64,000 nt of DNA from CAVUXJ01 sp963814975 (GTDB lineage: Bacteria > Acidobacteriota > Vicinamibacteria > Vicinamibacterales > CAVVIG01): the NCBI GenBank assembly GCA_963814975.1, contig CAWFFB010000035.1, positions 62,001 to 126,000 on the forward strand, in the 5' to 3' direction. Position 1 is the first letter of the stretch, and every line of letters starts with the position of its first letter. Under the pieces are notes generated by a model. The model did not search any database, was not told the DNA's origin, and saw only the letters and a program-made list of their open reading frames with translations. A program made the translations under genes and the position numbers. Below, piece by piece: positions 39,396 through 48,741 of this stretch.

Positions 39396-39557
39396 GAAGA
39401 ATGTGCAGATGACAGAACAGAGTCGCTCTCGTCGATCTCTTGAGCGGGTTGCAAGCGAGATGACGAGGCCGTGTCTGCTGTCAATTCTTCCAGAGCGGGA
39501 CTGCCATTGACCACCGTTCCCGGTCCGATCGCGATGCTCGTCCCGCGGCTCTCCGGA

Positions 39558-39599
39558 TGCCGAAACTGCATAGCGCGTCCCGGACAATGTTTCTAGGCT
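39558..39599 (+). promoter_or_regulatory. Recurrent-motif promoter, copy 4, leaderless
   Basis: TGCCGAAACTGCATAGC (39558-39574), 19 nt, then TAGGCT (39594-39599). ATG 39606 is 12 nt after the first base of the hexamer, where the transcript itself should start. Confidence 0.8.
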
Positions 39600-39605
39600 G
39601 GGGTC

Positions 39606-40193
39606 ATGACTCGACGATGTCCCGTGCGGGCGTTGTCTCTCCTGTTGCTCGGGCTGACTACCTGCGCTGCCGCACCTGCCGCGGCCCAGCAACCCGCAAG
39701 CGCCGGGGCGCCAGAGACGTTCAGCGCCAGGGCGCAGGCGGAGAACAAGGCCGGGGTCGCCGTCTCGGCGCCGATCCTGATTCACGTCGAGCGCTTCACG
39801 CCGGACTTCGATCGCACCACCGTCCAAGAGGCGCTCAGAGTCGGTGGATATCCCGGATTCCTCACCGCGCTCAGGAAAGCCCCGGATGTGGGCTACGTGG
39901 AGCTGGCCGGCCGGAAGACCATCATTCGGTGGGCAAGGCAGGCTGCATCCGATTCGGGCCGGACGATTGTCGTCGTCACCGAGAGACCGGTGGCGTTTCT
40001 CGGCGGGCAGGCGGACGCCAAGCCGCGTGCCGGCTTCGAGGTCGCGGTGATCCAGCTGAAGGTCGACGGCCGCGGGGAGGGCGCCGGAACGATGGCGGCT
40101 GCCGCGCGCGTCAGGCCAGGTGGCGAGACCGGCGTGCAGATCGATGACTATGCCGAGGCGCCGATCACGCTGGCAAAGGTCACACGCAAATAG
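39606..40193 (+). CDS. Secreted protein, unknown function
   Basis: A 195-residue exported protein. The signal peptide is residues 1-28 (LSLLLLGLTTCAAAPAAAQ). The mature part contains APILIHVERFTP, EALRVGGYPGFLTAL and a C-terminal ITLAKVTRK. No catalytic motif is seen. The ATG coincides with the predicted transcript start of the recurrent promoter and no ribosome site is present, so translation is probably leaderless. The Omp85-like gene follows 90 bp downstream, so an envelope role is plausible. Confidence 0.75.
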   Translation: MTRRCPVRALSLLLLGLTTCAAAPAAAQQPASAGAPETFSARAQAENKAGVAVSAPILIHVERFTPDFDRTTVQEALRVGGYPGFLTALRKAPDVGYVELAGRKTIIRWARQAASDSGRTIVVVTERPVAFLGGQADAKPRAGFEVAVIQLKVDGRGEGAGTMAAAARVRPGGETGVQIDDYAEAPITLAKVTRK

Positions 40194-40283
40194 CTGGTGT
40201 TGTCCCCGCAACGCCGCGCCGCATGCCACACGCTGGACGCGTCGGGTTCCTCGAAGAAGAACTGATCCGGTGCCGGTCAAACG

Positions 40284-41552
40284 GTGGCGCGCATGAAGCT
40301 TCCGCTCCTGGCGATCGCTCTCGTCCTGGGGCCAGCTTCGGTCCATGCCCAGGACCCGCTCGACGGGCGGATCATCACGGTCGTTCGTGTGTCCGGGCTC
40401 AGACACATTGCGGAGCCTTTTGTCCTCGCGCAGCTCGAATCGGCGCCAGGACGGCCGTTCAGCCGCGCCGCGGCCGATCGGGACCGCGTCCGCCTGGATC
40501 GTCTCGGGGTCTTCGGCGAGATCTCGCTGATCGCACGCGCACTGGACGACGGCGTGCAGATGGACCTGGCGGTCACCGAGACGCTGCGCATCCTGCCGTC
40601 CCTCGCCGTCGCCGTCACCGACGAAAATGGCGCGTCCGCCGGACCGGCCGTCCGGTTCCTGAGTGTCGGAGGACGGCCGCACGAGGTGTCGGTCACGGCG
40701 CGCTTCGGCGGTGAGACGCTGGTCGAGTTCAACGAGGTCTCCCCGCTGCTGCACGATCGGCGGCTCTGGCACAGCGCGAAAGTGTCGGGACGCGATCGGT
40801 TCAACAAGCTGGATCAATTCGACGAACGCTCGCTCGATCTTGATGCGCGCATCGGGCTCCGCGCCTCCGAGCCATGGAAGACCGGCGCGATTGTCCAGGT
40901 CTATCGCGTTGGCAGCAACCAGGACGGCATTACCCTTTCCCCAGACAATCACGACACGTTCGTGAGCTTCGGCGGGGTCGTCGAGTACGACACCCGCGAT
41001 TCATGGAAGGAGCCGGCGCGCGGCTGGTGGAACTCGGTCGATGCGTTGTGGCGGACCGGTAGCGGCCAGTACGCGACGCTGGATGTCGACCTGCGCCGGT
41101 TTCAACCGGTGGCGACCCGTCAAACGATCGTCGCGACCACGCTGTTGACGCTCCAGTCGGGCACGCGCGGCGTCGAGATCCCGACCTACACGGACTTCGC
41201 GCTCGGGGGAGAGAACACCGTGCGCGGCTGGGACTTCGGCGCGAGACGGGGCAAGAATCAGTTCGTCAACTCCCTGGAGTACCGCTACACGGCCGTGCCC
41301 ACTCGAGGCTTTCGCGTGTTCGGGCTCAACTTCTACGGTGGGCTCGCCGTGGCCGCCTTCGCCGATTTTGGCGCCGCCTGGGACGATCCCGACGGCTTCT
41401 CGGATGGCTTTATCAGCGGCGGCGGCATCGGCCTGCGCCTGTTCGTGCCCTACGTCAACATGATCCGTCTTGACCTGTCGATCGGGAGCGGCGTGCACGG
41501 GCAGCTCGGGATCAACGAGAAGGCTGTCGCGCAGCGGAATCGGGTGCGCTGA
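40284..41552 (+). CDS. Omp85/BamA-superfamily outer-membrane protein (small)
   Basis: About 419-422 residues; GTG 40284 or ATG 40293 (MKLPLLAIALVLG) starts a signal peptide ending HAQ. One POTRA-like domain follows (ITVVRVSGLRHIAEPFVLAQ, RDRVRLDRLGVFGEI). Then comes a surface-antigen barrel with FALGGENTVRGWDFGARRGK, the family's conserved G-R-G-like lid motif, and LEYRY. It is shorter than BamA (about 800 residues with five POTRAs) and closer to TamA-like or lone-POTRA members. It may insert or secrete a partner, perhaps the protein at 39606. Confidence 0.85.
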   Translation: MARMKLPLLAIALVLGPASVHAQDPLDGRIITVVRVSGLRHIAEPFVLAQLESAPGRPFSRAAADRDRVRLDRLGVFGEISLIARALDDGVQMDLAVTETLRILPSLAVAVTDENGASAGPAVRFLSVGGRPHEVSVTARFGGETLVEFNEVSPLLHDRRLWHSAKVSGRDRFNKLDQFDERSLDLDARIGLRASEPWKTGAIVQVYRVGSNQDGITLSPDNHDTFVSFGGVVEYDTRDSWKEPARGWWNSVDALWRTGSGQYATLDVDLRRFQPVATRQTIVATTLLTLQSGTRGVEIPTYTDFALGGENTVRGWDFGARRGKNQFVNSLEYRYTAVPTRGFRVFGLNFYGGLAVAAFADFGAAWDDPDGFSDGFISGGGIGLRLFVPYVNMIRLDLSIGSGVHGQLGINEKAVAQRNRVR

Positions 41553-41572
41553 TGCGCGCTCCGCGCAGGTGG

Positions 41573-41615
41573 TGCCGAAACCGCATACTTTCCGATGGGC
41601 ACGAGTCGCTAGAGT
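41573..41615 (+). promoter_or_regulatory. Recurrent-motif promoter, copy 5, nearly leaderless
   Basis: TGCCGAAACCGCATACT (41573-41589), 20 nt, then TAGAGT (41610-41615). ATG 41625 is 15 nt after the first base of the hexamer, giving at most about 3 nt of leader. Confidence 0.75.
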
Positions 41616-41624
41616 GTCGGGCGC

Positions 41625-41960
41625 ATGGATGCGATTCATCGTGGGATTGAGATGGGGGCTCTCGGCATCGAGAGTCTGGCGGTCGCCATCATCCTGATTG
41701 CCACGACACACGGCACGATCGGTTTCATCTTGAACATGCGGCGCGAGGTCCCCGATGCCTACGAGCAGTACAAGGTCAGGCTCGGCCGGGCGCTGCTGCT
41801 CGGTCTGGAGCTGCTGGTGGCGGCCGACATCATCAGGACCGTTGCGCTCGAACCGACACTACCAAACGTCATGGTTCTCGCCGTGCTGGTGGTCGTCCGG
41901 ACGTTCCTGAGCTGGTCGCTGGTCGTGGAGATCGAAGGACACTGGCCGTGGAAGCGCTGA
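41625..41960 (+). CDS. DUF1622-like inner-membrane protein
   Basis: A 111-residue membrane protein with three helices (SLAVAIILIATTHGTIGFIL, ALLLGLELLVAADIIRTVAL, VMVLAVLVVVRTFLSWSLVV). The LGLELLVAADIIRTV segment with a buried acidic pair is typical of DUF1622. Function of the family is unknown. It is the first of three overlapping or adjacent membrane genes (41625-42729) under one recurrent promoter. Confidence 0.85.
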   Translation: MDAIHRGIEMGALGIESLAVAIILIATTHGTIGFILNMRREVPDAYEQYKVRLGRALLLGLELLVAADIIRTVALEPTLPNVMVLAVLVVVRTFLSWSLVVEIEGHWPWKR

Positions 41961-42334
41961 TCGCGCGGCTGCTGGGCAACCTGGACGATCGGGTGCGCGG
42001 ACCGATGTGGTTCCGGCTCATCCTGCAGCCCGCGATGGCCGTGTTCTTCGCGGTCCGTGCCGGCCGGCAGGACGCGCTCACGGGCCGTCCTGCGTACTTC
42101 TGGGCCATCCTCACCTCCCGCGAGCATCGTTGGGACCTGCTGCGTGAAGGGTGGAAGGATGTCGCCAAGATTTTCGTCATGGCCGTCGCCATCGACATCA
42201 TCTACCAGATCATCAACCTCCGGTGGTTCTATCCCTTGGAAGCGGTCATCGTAGCCGTCGTCCTGGCCTTCGTGCCCTACCTCCTCATTCGGGGTCTCGC
42301 CGGGCGCATCGTCAAAATGTGGCAGTCGCCCTGA
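41948..42334 (+). CDS. Small inner-membrane protein, unknown
   Basis: A 128-residue protein starting at GTG 41948, overlapping the previous gene by 13 bp. It has a cytoplasmic-type N-terminal helix (LGNLDDRVRGPMWFRLILQP) and two hydrophobic segments (KIFVMAVAIDIIYQIINL and EAVIVAVVLAFVPYLLI). I do not recognise a named domain. The overlap with the DUF1622 gene and the 5-bp gap to the DUF202 gene show that the three are translated together. Confidence 0.75.
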   Translation: MEALIARLLGNLDDRVRGPMWFRLILQPAMAVFFAVRAGRQDALTGRPAYFWAILTSREHRWDLLREGWKDVAKIFVMAVAIDIIYQIINLRWFYPLEAVIVAVVLAFVPYLLIRGLAGRIVKMWQSP

Positions 42335-42339
42335 CCAAG

Positions 42340-42729
42340 ATGACGAACTTGAGCGCAAAAACGTTGGACGTCGGAACGCGGCTCGCGGTGGATCGGACGC
42401 GCCTCGCGTACGAACGGACGCTCATGGCCTGGGTCCGGACGGCGACGTCGCTCATCTCGTTCGGCTTCACCATCTACAAGTTCTTTCAGTTCGAGCTCAA
42501 AGACCGACCACCGAGCCCGGAACCTCTCATCGGGGCGCGCGGGTTCGCCTTGATCATGATTGCGACGGGTCTGGTGGCGCTGCTGCTGTCCACGCTCGAG
42601 CATCGCCGGAGCATGCGGGCCATGCGCGCGGAGTTCGGACACGTTCCGGCATCGACGGCGGCGATCGTGGCCGCTCTGATTTCGCTGCTCGGAATTCTGG
42701 CCTTCATCGCCGTGGTTCTGCACAGCTAG
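42340..42729 (+). CDS. DUF202/YidH-like inner-membrane protein
   Basis: A 129-residue three-helix membrane protein with DRTRLAYERTLMAWVRTATS, the DUF202 signature (charged helix before the first membrane span). It then has SLISFGFTIYKFF and two more spans. The family includes E. coli YidH and vacuolar VTC4-associated domains. ATG 42340 lies 5 bp after the preceding stop. Role unknown; co-expression with DUF1622 suggests a membrane-stress module. Confidence 0.87.
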   Translation: MTNLSAKTLDVGTRLAVDRTRLAYERTLMAWVRTATSLISFGFTIYKFFQFELKDRPPSPEPLIGARGFALIMIATGLVALLLSTLEHRRSMRAMRAEFGHVPASTAAIVAALISLLGILAFIAVVLHS

Positions 42730-42855
42730 TCAGCGACATGTTGGGTTCGTTGGCTGGACTGCGGGACCGATGCCGACGGATTGGGTAGCTCGAGAGGCTT
42801 CATGAGAAGGGGTGGCCAGAATCGCCATCGCGCTGCCCTGCGTCGTCGCTCTGGC

Positions 42856-42945
42856 CTAGACCTCCCACTGGTAGTTCACCTTCACGAAGCCGTTGAGCGT
42901 CTGGTTCTCTGCGAGCGCCAGCTGAGCTTCCGGACCGCCCCGGGA
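42856..42945 (-). pseudogene. Beta-barrel C-terminal fragment
   Basis: On the minus strand PEAQLALAENQTLNGFVKVN and YQWEV lead to a TAG at 42856. The alternating pattern is that of a last outer-membrane strand, but only about 28 residues exist before the frame loses meaning. It abuts the recurrent promoter at 42967, as if the promoter region and an old barrel gene were brought together. Confidence 0.35.
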
Positions 42946-42966
42946 TTGGGGGTCGATCGGTCCCGT

Positions 42967-43008
42967 TGCCGGAACTGCATAGCTTGCCGGTGAGGTTCTT
43001 CCTAAACT
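42967..43008 (+). promoter_or_regulatory. Recurrent-motif promoter, copy 6, leaderless
   Basis: TGCCGGAACTGCATAGC (42967-42983), 19 nt, then TAAACT (43003-43008). ATG 43015 is 12 nt after the first base of the hexamer. Confidence 0.8.
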
Positions 43009-43014
43009 CCTCGC

Positions 43015-43548
43015 ATGATGCTGCAATCGGCGTTGAAGCTCGCGCTGTTGGCGACCGTCCTTTTCAGCCTTTCGGCCTGTGCGGGGGGGCCGAGGGAACG
43101 GAACGTCAAGTTGGCACCGGTTGACACCGGCGCCGGCTCCCTGACCGCAGCTCGGAAATACCTCGAAGGACGCTGGACGCTCGAATCTTTCGAAGTGCAC
43201 GCACCGGGAAAACCGGTCGTCACGTTGAAAGGCCAGGGAACCCTGACCTACGACGCGTTTGGCAACCTCGCGATGGAGATCCGGACCGATGTGGCGACGT
43301 CCGATCAGCTGCGGGCTGCGGGCATCGACATCCGGGACGGCACCATCTCGTCGAGCGGCCGGACAGCCGTCGACATGCAGAACCGGACGCTGACGTACGT
43401 GATTGAAGGCCAGCCGGTGGCAGGCACCGGTCCGCTGGCGCCGAGTCGTCCCCGCCACTGGCAGGTAGAGGGCACCACGTTGACGTTGACGACGAAGGAC
43501 GACGCCGGCAATGCGACGTCGATCGGCCGTTGGAGAAAGATCTCATAG
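43015..43548 (+). CDS. Lipoprotein, possibly lipocalin-like
   Basis: A 177-residue lipoprotein: LFSLSACAGG places the lipobox Cys near residue 23. The mature protein has GRWTLESFEV, LTYDAFGNLAMEIRTD and VEGTTLTLTTKDDAG, a strand-rich pattern recalling small lipocalin-like (META/DUF) domains. ATG 43015 coincides with the predicted transcript start and no ribosome site is visible. First gene of a possible unit with the DUF4136-like and helical secreted genes downstream. Confidence 0.75.
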   Translation: MMLQSALKLALLATVLFSLSACAGGPRERNVKLAPVDTGAGSLTAARKYLEGRWTLESFEVHAPGKPVVTLKGQGTLTYDAFGNLAMEIRTDVATSDQLRAAGIDIRDGTISSSGRTAVDMQNRTLTYVIEGQPVAGTGPLAPSRPRHWQVEGTTLTLTTKDDAGNATSIGRWRKIS

Positions 43549-43618
43549 TCGTAATCAGTCTCGTAGCCGTAATCATTGAGGACGTTTCAAAAACCTTCCC
43601 ATTTATGAAAGGACGACC

Positions 43619-44176
43619 ATGAACGCGTCAAAGAGAGTTCGCAGCGGCGTCATGCTGGGTGTGGGTTTCCTCGTCGCCCTCGCGGCTACGGCGGCGGCGC
43701 AGGACGTGAAGGTCGACTGGGACAAATCGGCCGACTTCACCAAGTACAAGAGCTTTTCGGCCCAGATCGCGACCTCGTGGGGAAGCCCCTTCGCGGAGAA
43801 GCGCGCGATCGAGGAAGTCGAGAAGACCCTCGTCGCCAAAGGGTGGAAAAAGACCGAGGCGGCCTCGGCGGACGCGCATGTCGTGATCAACGGCGCCACC
43901 GAGGAGAAGAAGAGCCTGAGCACGTTCTACAGCGGCGGTGGCTACGGCGGGTATCGCTACGGCGCAATGGGCATGGGTACGAGCACCACGACCGTGGACG
44001 AGTTCACCGTTGGCACCATGGTCGTCGACATCTTCGACGCCAAGACGAAGGCACTCATCTGGCGCGGCATCGGCGTCGATGAACTGTCGGATAAGGTCGA
44101 CAGGAACCAGAAGAAGATCGTGAACGCGACCAAGGACATGTTCAAGAAGTTTCCTCCCGCGCCGGGCAGCAAGTAG
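43619..44176 (+). CDS. DUF4136-family secreted protein
   Basis: A 185-residue exported protein with signal peptide (VGFLVALAATAAAQ). VKVDWDKSADFTKYKSFSAQ is the DUF4136 opening, then IEEVEKTLVAKGWKKTEAAS, HVVINGATEEKK and TMVVDIFDAKTKALIWRGIG. A Gly/Tyr-rich stretch (GGGYGGYRYGAMGMG) sits before the last third. GAAAGGACGACC precedes the ATG. DUF4136 proteins are usually lipoproteins or periplasmic proteins of unknown role. Relatives in this window are at 46592 and 55082. Confidence 0.85.
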   Translation: MNASKRVRSGVMLGVGFLVALAATAAAQDVKVDWDKSADFTKYKSFSAQIATSWGSPFAEKRAIEEVEKTLVAKGWKKTEAASADAHVVINGATEEKKSLSTFYSGGGYGGYRYGAMGMGTSTTTVDEFTVGTMVVDIFDAKTKALIWRGIGVDELSDKVDRNQKKIVNATKDMFKKFPPAPGSK

Positions 44177-44266
44177 ACGACACGTGCGCTCGCGCTCTGA
44201 CGGCTCCGGCGATTCTGCTCGTGCGGCTGTTCCCGCGGTAACCGGTCACGACAACAGGGGAGTTTG

Positions 44267-44740
44267 ATGATGCTCCGACTAACAACGGCGGTGGCGATCG
44301 TGGCGGGTCTGGTGGCGCCTTTGCTGGCGCAGAGCGCGGGGACGACGAATATGGACATCCTCCGCCAGAAAATCAAGGCGGACAAGAAGTTGGTCGTCGC
44401 GCAGAACCTGAGTCTCACCGACGCCGAAGGGACCGCGTTCTGGCCGGTCTACGACGCGTACCAGAAGGAACTGCAGCAGATCAACCAGCGCATGGCCGCG
44501 GGAATCCTCGCCTACGCGGACGCCTACAACAAGGGACCGGTGACCAACGAGACCGCGAAAAAGCTGCTGGATGAGTTTCTGGCGATCGAGGCGGCCGAGG
44601 GCACGCTGAAGAGCGCGTTCGTGCCAAAAATCATGGCGGCGCTCCCTGCGACGAAAGCGGCACGGTACATCCAGATCGAGAATAAGATTCGGGCGGTCGT
44701 GCGCTACGAACTGGCCGCGAGCATTCCTCTCGTCCCGTAG
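44267..44740 (+). CDS. Secreted helical protein (Spy-like), unknown
   Basis: About 157 residues with a signal peptide (AVAIVAGLVAPLLAQ). The mature part is all-helical and charged, with LSLTDAEGTAFWPVYDAYQK, then AKKLLDEFLAIEA and ARYIQIENKIRAVVRYELAA. The same FWPxYxxYxxEL pattern recurs in the protein at 47201. This fold is reminiscent of Spy/CpxP-type chaperones but no family call is certain. ATG 44267 and 44270 are both possible, after AGGGGAG. The SulP gene starts 3 bp after its stop. Confidence 0.75.
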   Translation: MMLRLTTAVAIVAGLVAPLLAQSAGTTNMDILRQKIKADKKLVVAQNLSLTDAEGTAFWPVYDAYQKELQQINQRMAAGILAYADAYNKGPVTNETAKKLLDEFLAIEAAEGTLKSAFVPKIMAALPATKAARYIQIENKIRAVVRYELAASIPLVP

Positions 44741-44743
44741 CCG

Positions 44744-46449
44744 GTGTCGAAGGCCGGGTTTGAATCAGACCGATGGCGCCGGGTCGCGCCCGGCCTGGCG
44801 ATGCTGCGCGGCTACAGGTATGAATGGCTTCGCTTCGATGTGGGCGCCGGCCTGTCGGTTGCCGCCGTGGCGCTCCCGACTGCGATTGCCTATGCCCAGC
44901 TCGCCGGTTTCCCGCCGGTGGTGGGACTCTACGCGGCGATCTTGCCTCTGGTGGCGTATGCGGTGTTCGGCACGTCGCGGCAGCTGATCGTCAACCCCGA
45001 CGCCGCGGTCTGCGCCATGGTCGCCGCCATCGTCGCGCCGCTCGCGGCCGGGAACGCGGATCTGTACCTCACGCTCGCCATGGCGCTCGCCGTCTTCACC
45101 GGAGTGGCGTGCATCGCGGCGGGTGTGTTCCGTCTCGGGTTCCTCGCCGACTTCCTCGGCAAGCCGGTGCTCGTCGGGTTCCTCAACGGCATCGCGATCA
45201 GTATCTTCCTCGGACAGATCGGGAAGGTGTTCGGTTTCACGATCGAGTCCGGCCGCGTGATCCCCCGGGTGATCGAGTTTTTCTCCAAGCTGCCTGGAAC
45301 GCACCTTCCGACGCTGATGGTAGGGCTCGCCACGTTGCTGATCCTGCGGGGCGTGCGCCGGTTCTTTCCCAAGCTGCCGGCGCCGATGGTCGCGCTCGTC
45401 GCGGCAGTCGCCCTCGTGAAGGGGCTCGGTCTCGACCTGCAGGGCGTCATGACCATCGGGCCGGTACCGGCTGGCCTGCCCTCGCTTCATTGGACCCGCG
45501 TCCCGCCGGAAATGCTGGTCGATCTGCTGCCCGCCGCGGTCGGGCTCGCGCTCGTCAGCTTCACCAGCGGGATGGTGACGGCGCGTAGCTTCGCCGCTCG
45601 TAATCGCTACGAGATCGACGCCGATCGGGAGCTCATCGCGCTGGGGGCCTGCAACATCGCCGCGGGACTGTCCCAGGGTTTCGCGGTGACCGGCGCGGAC
45701 TCCCGCACCGCCGTGAACGATTCGATGGGCGGCAAGAGCCAGGTCACCGGTCTGGTGGCGGCGGCGGCGATGGCGGCCGTCCTGCTGTTCTTCACTGAAC
45801 CGCTTGCGTTCCTGCCGGTCTGTGGACTCGGGGCGGTGCTGATCTCGGCGGCGCTTGGGCTCTTCGATTGGAAGGCCATGGTTCGTCTCTATCGGATCCG
45901 TGAGGGCGAGCTCGCCGTCTGTGTAGCCGCGATGCTCGGGGTCGTGATTCTCGGTGCGCTGCAGGGCATCCTCGTGGCCATTGCGCTCTCACTCTGATCC
46001 TGCTCATCCGTTCGTCGCGGCCGGCCGACGCCGTCCTGGGCCGCGTCGAGGGACTCGCCAGCTTTCACAACATCGCCCGCCACGAGGGCGCGACCACCAT
46101 CCCCGGGATGGTGCTGTATCGCTTCAACGCGTCGGTGATCTTCTACAACGCGGCCTACTTCAAGCGGCGCGTGCTCGAGGCCGCCGCAACCAGCCCGGAT
46201 GCGACGTGGCTCGTCCTGGATGGTGCCCCGATCGTGCACCTCGACAGCACCGGCGCCGACACCATCGCGGCGCTCGCCGACGATTTCGCCGCCGCGGGAA
46301 AGCGTCTCGTGATCGCTGGCGTGCATACACACGTGCAGGGGATGCTCGAACGCAGCGGGGCGCTCGCACAGCTCGGCGCCGGCTCGGTGTTCCCCACGCT
46401 CAGGAGCGCAGTGGAGGCATTCCCGCGGCGAGAACGTGTTACCACGTGA
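44744..46449 (+). CDS. SulP-family anion permease with STAS domain (one frameshift)
   Basis: An inner-membrane sulfate/bicarbonate-type transporter. The first frame (to 45997) holds about twelve helices, including ALPTAIAYAQLAGFPPVVGL and GLSQGFAVTGADSRTAVND. The frame breaks near 45993 (IALSL then stop). The second frame supplies SSRPADAVLGRVEG and the STAS domain (PGMVLYRFNASVIFYNAAYF, WLVLDGAPIVHLDSTGADT). Corrected length is about 568 residues, normal for the family. The start is GTG 44744. Substrate unknown. Confidence 0.88.
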
Positions 46450-46542
46450 TCATCACTGCGACCGGCGGCGAACCGTCGACGATCTTGTCGAGCTTCTCGC
46501 TGGCGCACCTCGTGAACGGGCGCTTGGAGCGTAGGTGTCCGT

Positions 46543-46584
46543 TGCCGGAACTGCATAGCTTCGGACCGACGTTCTTTCTAGAGT
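46543..46584 (+). promoter_or_regulatory. Recurrent-motif promoter, copy 7, leaderless
   Basis: TGCCGGAACTGCATAGC (46543-46559), 19 nt, then TAGAGT (46579-46584). ATG 46592 is 13 nt after the first base of the hexamer; the in-frame GTG at 46583 would lie inside the -10 and is unlikely. Confidence 0.8.
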
Positions 46585-46591
46585 GAGCCTT

Positions 46592-47113
46592 ATGCGACTT
46601 ACCAGTCTTGCGTTGATCCTGACCTGTGTGCTTTTCGGTGTCCGCGGTTTCGCGGTGGCCGCCCGCGCCCAGCAGATGAAATACGGCGTCAAGGTCGTTG
46701 TGGCCAAGACGGCCGACCTGGCGAAGGCCAAGACGTATTCGTGGACGGTGTCTCAGCCCTCACCCGACAAGACCGTCGACGCGCAGATCGTGGCGGCGGT
46801 GGACCGGGAGCTAGGCGCGCTGGGGTTCACCAAGGTCGCGTCGGGCATGGGCGACGTGCTGGCCACGTACGCGTCAACCAGGCGGACCGACGTGAATCTG
46901 AAGGGGAAGGCCAATGAGAGCGGCGCCCGGCCGGCCTACGAGGTCGGGACCCTCGTCGTGGACCTGCGCGACCCGGCGACCCGCGAGCCGTTGTTTCGGG
47001 TCAGGATTGACACGCCGATCACCATCGAGCCCGACAAGGCCGAATCGCAGATCAACGCGGCGGTTACAGCGATGTTCGAGAAGTATCCGGCACGCCCGGG
47101 GGCGAAGCGCTGA
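46592..47113 (+). CDS. DUF4136-like secreted protein
   Basis: About 173 residues with a signal peptide (ALILTCVLFGVRGFAVAARA). The mature part opens with MKYGVKVVVAKTADLAKAKT and TYSWTVSQPSPDK, followed by DRELGALGFTKVASGMGDVL and EVGTLVVDLRDPATREPLFR, as in DUF4136. It lies behind a leaderless recurrent promoter. A second helical secreted gene follows at 47201, so the pair repeats the arrangement at 43619-44740. Confidence 0.8.
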   Translation: MRLTSLALILTCVLFGVRGFAVAARAQQMKYGVKVVVAKTADLAKAKTYSWTVSQPSPDKTVDAQIVAAVDRELGALGFTKVASGMGDVLATYASTRRTDVNLKGKANESGARPAYEVGTLVVDLRDPATREPLFRVRIDTPITIEPDKAESQINAAVTAMFEKYPARPGAKR

Positions 47114-47200
47114 ATCGTTCGGCTTTGACCTCGGAGAGCCGAGGATCGGTCGGTGAACACGAGCGCGGGGACATTCGCGGGCGGAAAAGGAGGCACGAAC

Positions 47201-47752
47201 ATGGTCCGAGTGAGACACCTGACGATCGGCTTCGCCCTGGCCCTGTCGATCCTCGGGGGCGCCCGGGGGGTCGCCGCACAGACCGCCAAACCGGCCGCCA
47301 AACCAGCCGCCAAGCCGGCAGCCACACCCGCGGCCGCCGACGCGCGCGACGTGAACCTGCGCGCGTACGTCGAGCTGCTTCGGGCGGACGTCCGCGGCCA
47401 GAAAGTCGCCATCCTCACCGAGATGATGGACTTCACCGAGAAGGAAGACGCGACGTTCTGGCCGATCTACCGCGAGTACGACGTGGAGCTCTCGAAGATC
47501 AACGACGACCGCGTCACCCTGATTCAGGAGTACGCGAAGAACTACGAGAAGATGACCGACGCCGTCGCGGATCGGATCGCCAGCGGGGCGCTCGGCCTCG
47601 AAGGGCGGCGGCACGCGCTGAAACTGAAGTACTACGATCGCCTCAAGTCGGCGTTGTCACCGAAATTGGCCGCGCGGTTTCTCCAGGTGGAAAACCAGCT
47701 TCTCATGATTATCGATCTGCAGATTTCAGCGGCGCTGCCGGTCGTCCAGTGA
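47201..47752 (+). CDS. Secreted helical protein (Spy-like), paralogue of 44267
   Basis: A 183-residue protein from ATG 47201, which follows AAAGGAGG and is preferred over earlier in-frame codons. After a signal peptide (ALALSILGGARGVAAQ) there is a Lys/Pro/Ala linker of repeated AKPA units. The helical core has TEKEDATFWPIYREYDVELS and ARFLQVENQLLMIIDLQISA. The core matches the protein at 44267. A periplasmic chaperone-like role is possible. Confidence 0.78.
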   Translation: MVRVRHLTIGFALALSILGGARGVAAQTAKPAAKPAAKPAATPAAADARDVNLRAYVELLRADVRGQKVAILTEMMDFTEKEDATFWPIYREYDVELSKINDDRVTLIQEYAKNYEKMTDAVADRIASGALGLEGRRHALKLKYYDRLKSALSPKLAARFLQVENQLLMIIDLQISAALPVVQ

Positions 47753-47777
47753 CGCGGCCAGGCGACGGGAGACAACC

Positions 47778-48555
47778 ATGAACAAGCAAGCTGTCCGGCA
47801 TCTCGAACGTGGGCGCGATTCTCGTCATCCTCGCGGTCGCCGGGACGACGCTCCATGCCGATCGTGTGCGGCTGCGCTCCGGTCAGGTGGTCAACGGCGA
47901 CTTCATGGGCGCTGACGTCAAGATGGTTCGCGTGCTTCTCGCGAACGGAGCGATCTCACAATTCCCGGTCGAGGAGATCAGCGCGGTGGAGTTCACGCCT
48001 CGCAAAGCCCCGCCGGCTCCCGCACCCGACCCGTCGAAGGCGCCGGCGCCCGTGACGGTACCCGCAAACACCACGCTCAATGTCATGCTCACCGAGGCGG
48101 TTGACGTCGATGCGGCGAAGTCCGGGATGACCTTCAAGGGCCTCCTCGACGATCCGGTGATGTTGGAGGGGCGCGTGATCGTCCCGCGCAACACGGCGGT
48201 CGTGCTTCAAGCGGTGAAGGTGGAGCAGGCCGGCAAGATGAAAGGCGCCGACAAGATCACCCTGAAGGCGAACTCGCTGTCGTTTGGCGGCCGGAAATAC
48301 GATATCGTGACCTCGCAGGTCGAGTCGAAAGGCGGCGGGGAAGGCAAGAAAACCGGCCGGAAAGTGGCTGGTGGCGCGGGCCTGGGGGCCGTTATCGGGG
48401 GGATCGCCGGCGGCGGTTCGGGCGCCGCGATCGGTGCCGCCGTTGGCGGGGCCACCGGCGCCGTGGTGGCCAGCCAGGGCACGGAGCATCTCAAGCTCCC
48501 CGCCGAAACGCGCCTCCAGTTTCAATTGACGTCGGCGGTGACCGTGCGTCCCTGA
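47778..48555 (+). CDS. Exported protein with glycine zipper (start frameshifted)
   Basis: The natural start appears to be ATG 47778 after GGGAGACAACC. One extra base near 47787 must be removed to read MNKKLSGISNVGAILVILAV and continue in the main frame. The mature protein binds or spans the envelope: a beta-rich first part (RVRLRSGQVVNGDFMGADVK), a Pro/Ala linker, and a central domain with NTTLNVMLTEAVDVDA. A glycine zipper (GGAGLGAVIGGIAGGGSGAA) lies near the end, a motif that inserts into or oligomerises at membranes. Function is not known. Confidence 0.75.
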
Positions 48556-48741
48556 GGCGAGGATGGACCATTCCCGTGCGTTCACCTCCACCCAGGAGAT
48601 GAGCCACAAGATGACGCGGATCGACGCCGATTTGTGGTCCCGGAAGCGCTCGACCCGAACGGCCTGACCGTGGTTCTCGGCCCGTGGCTCCGACCGACCA
48701 GATCGACGCGGTGCTGCGGCGGCGCGACGCGATGAAGACGA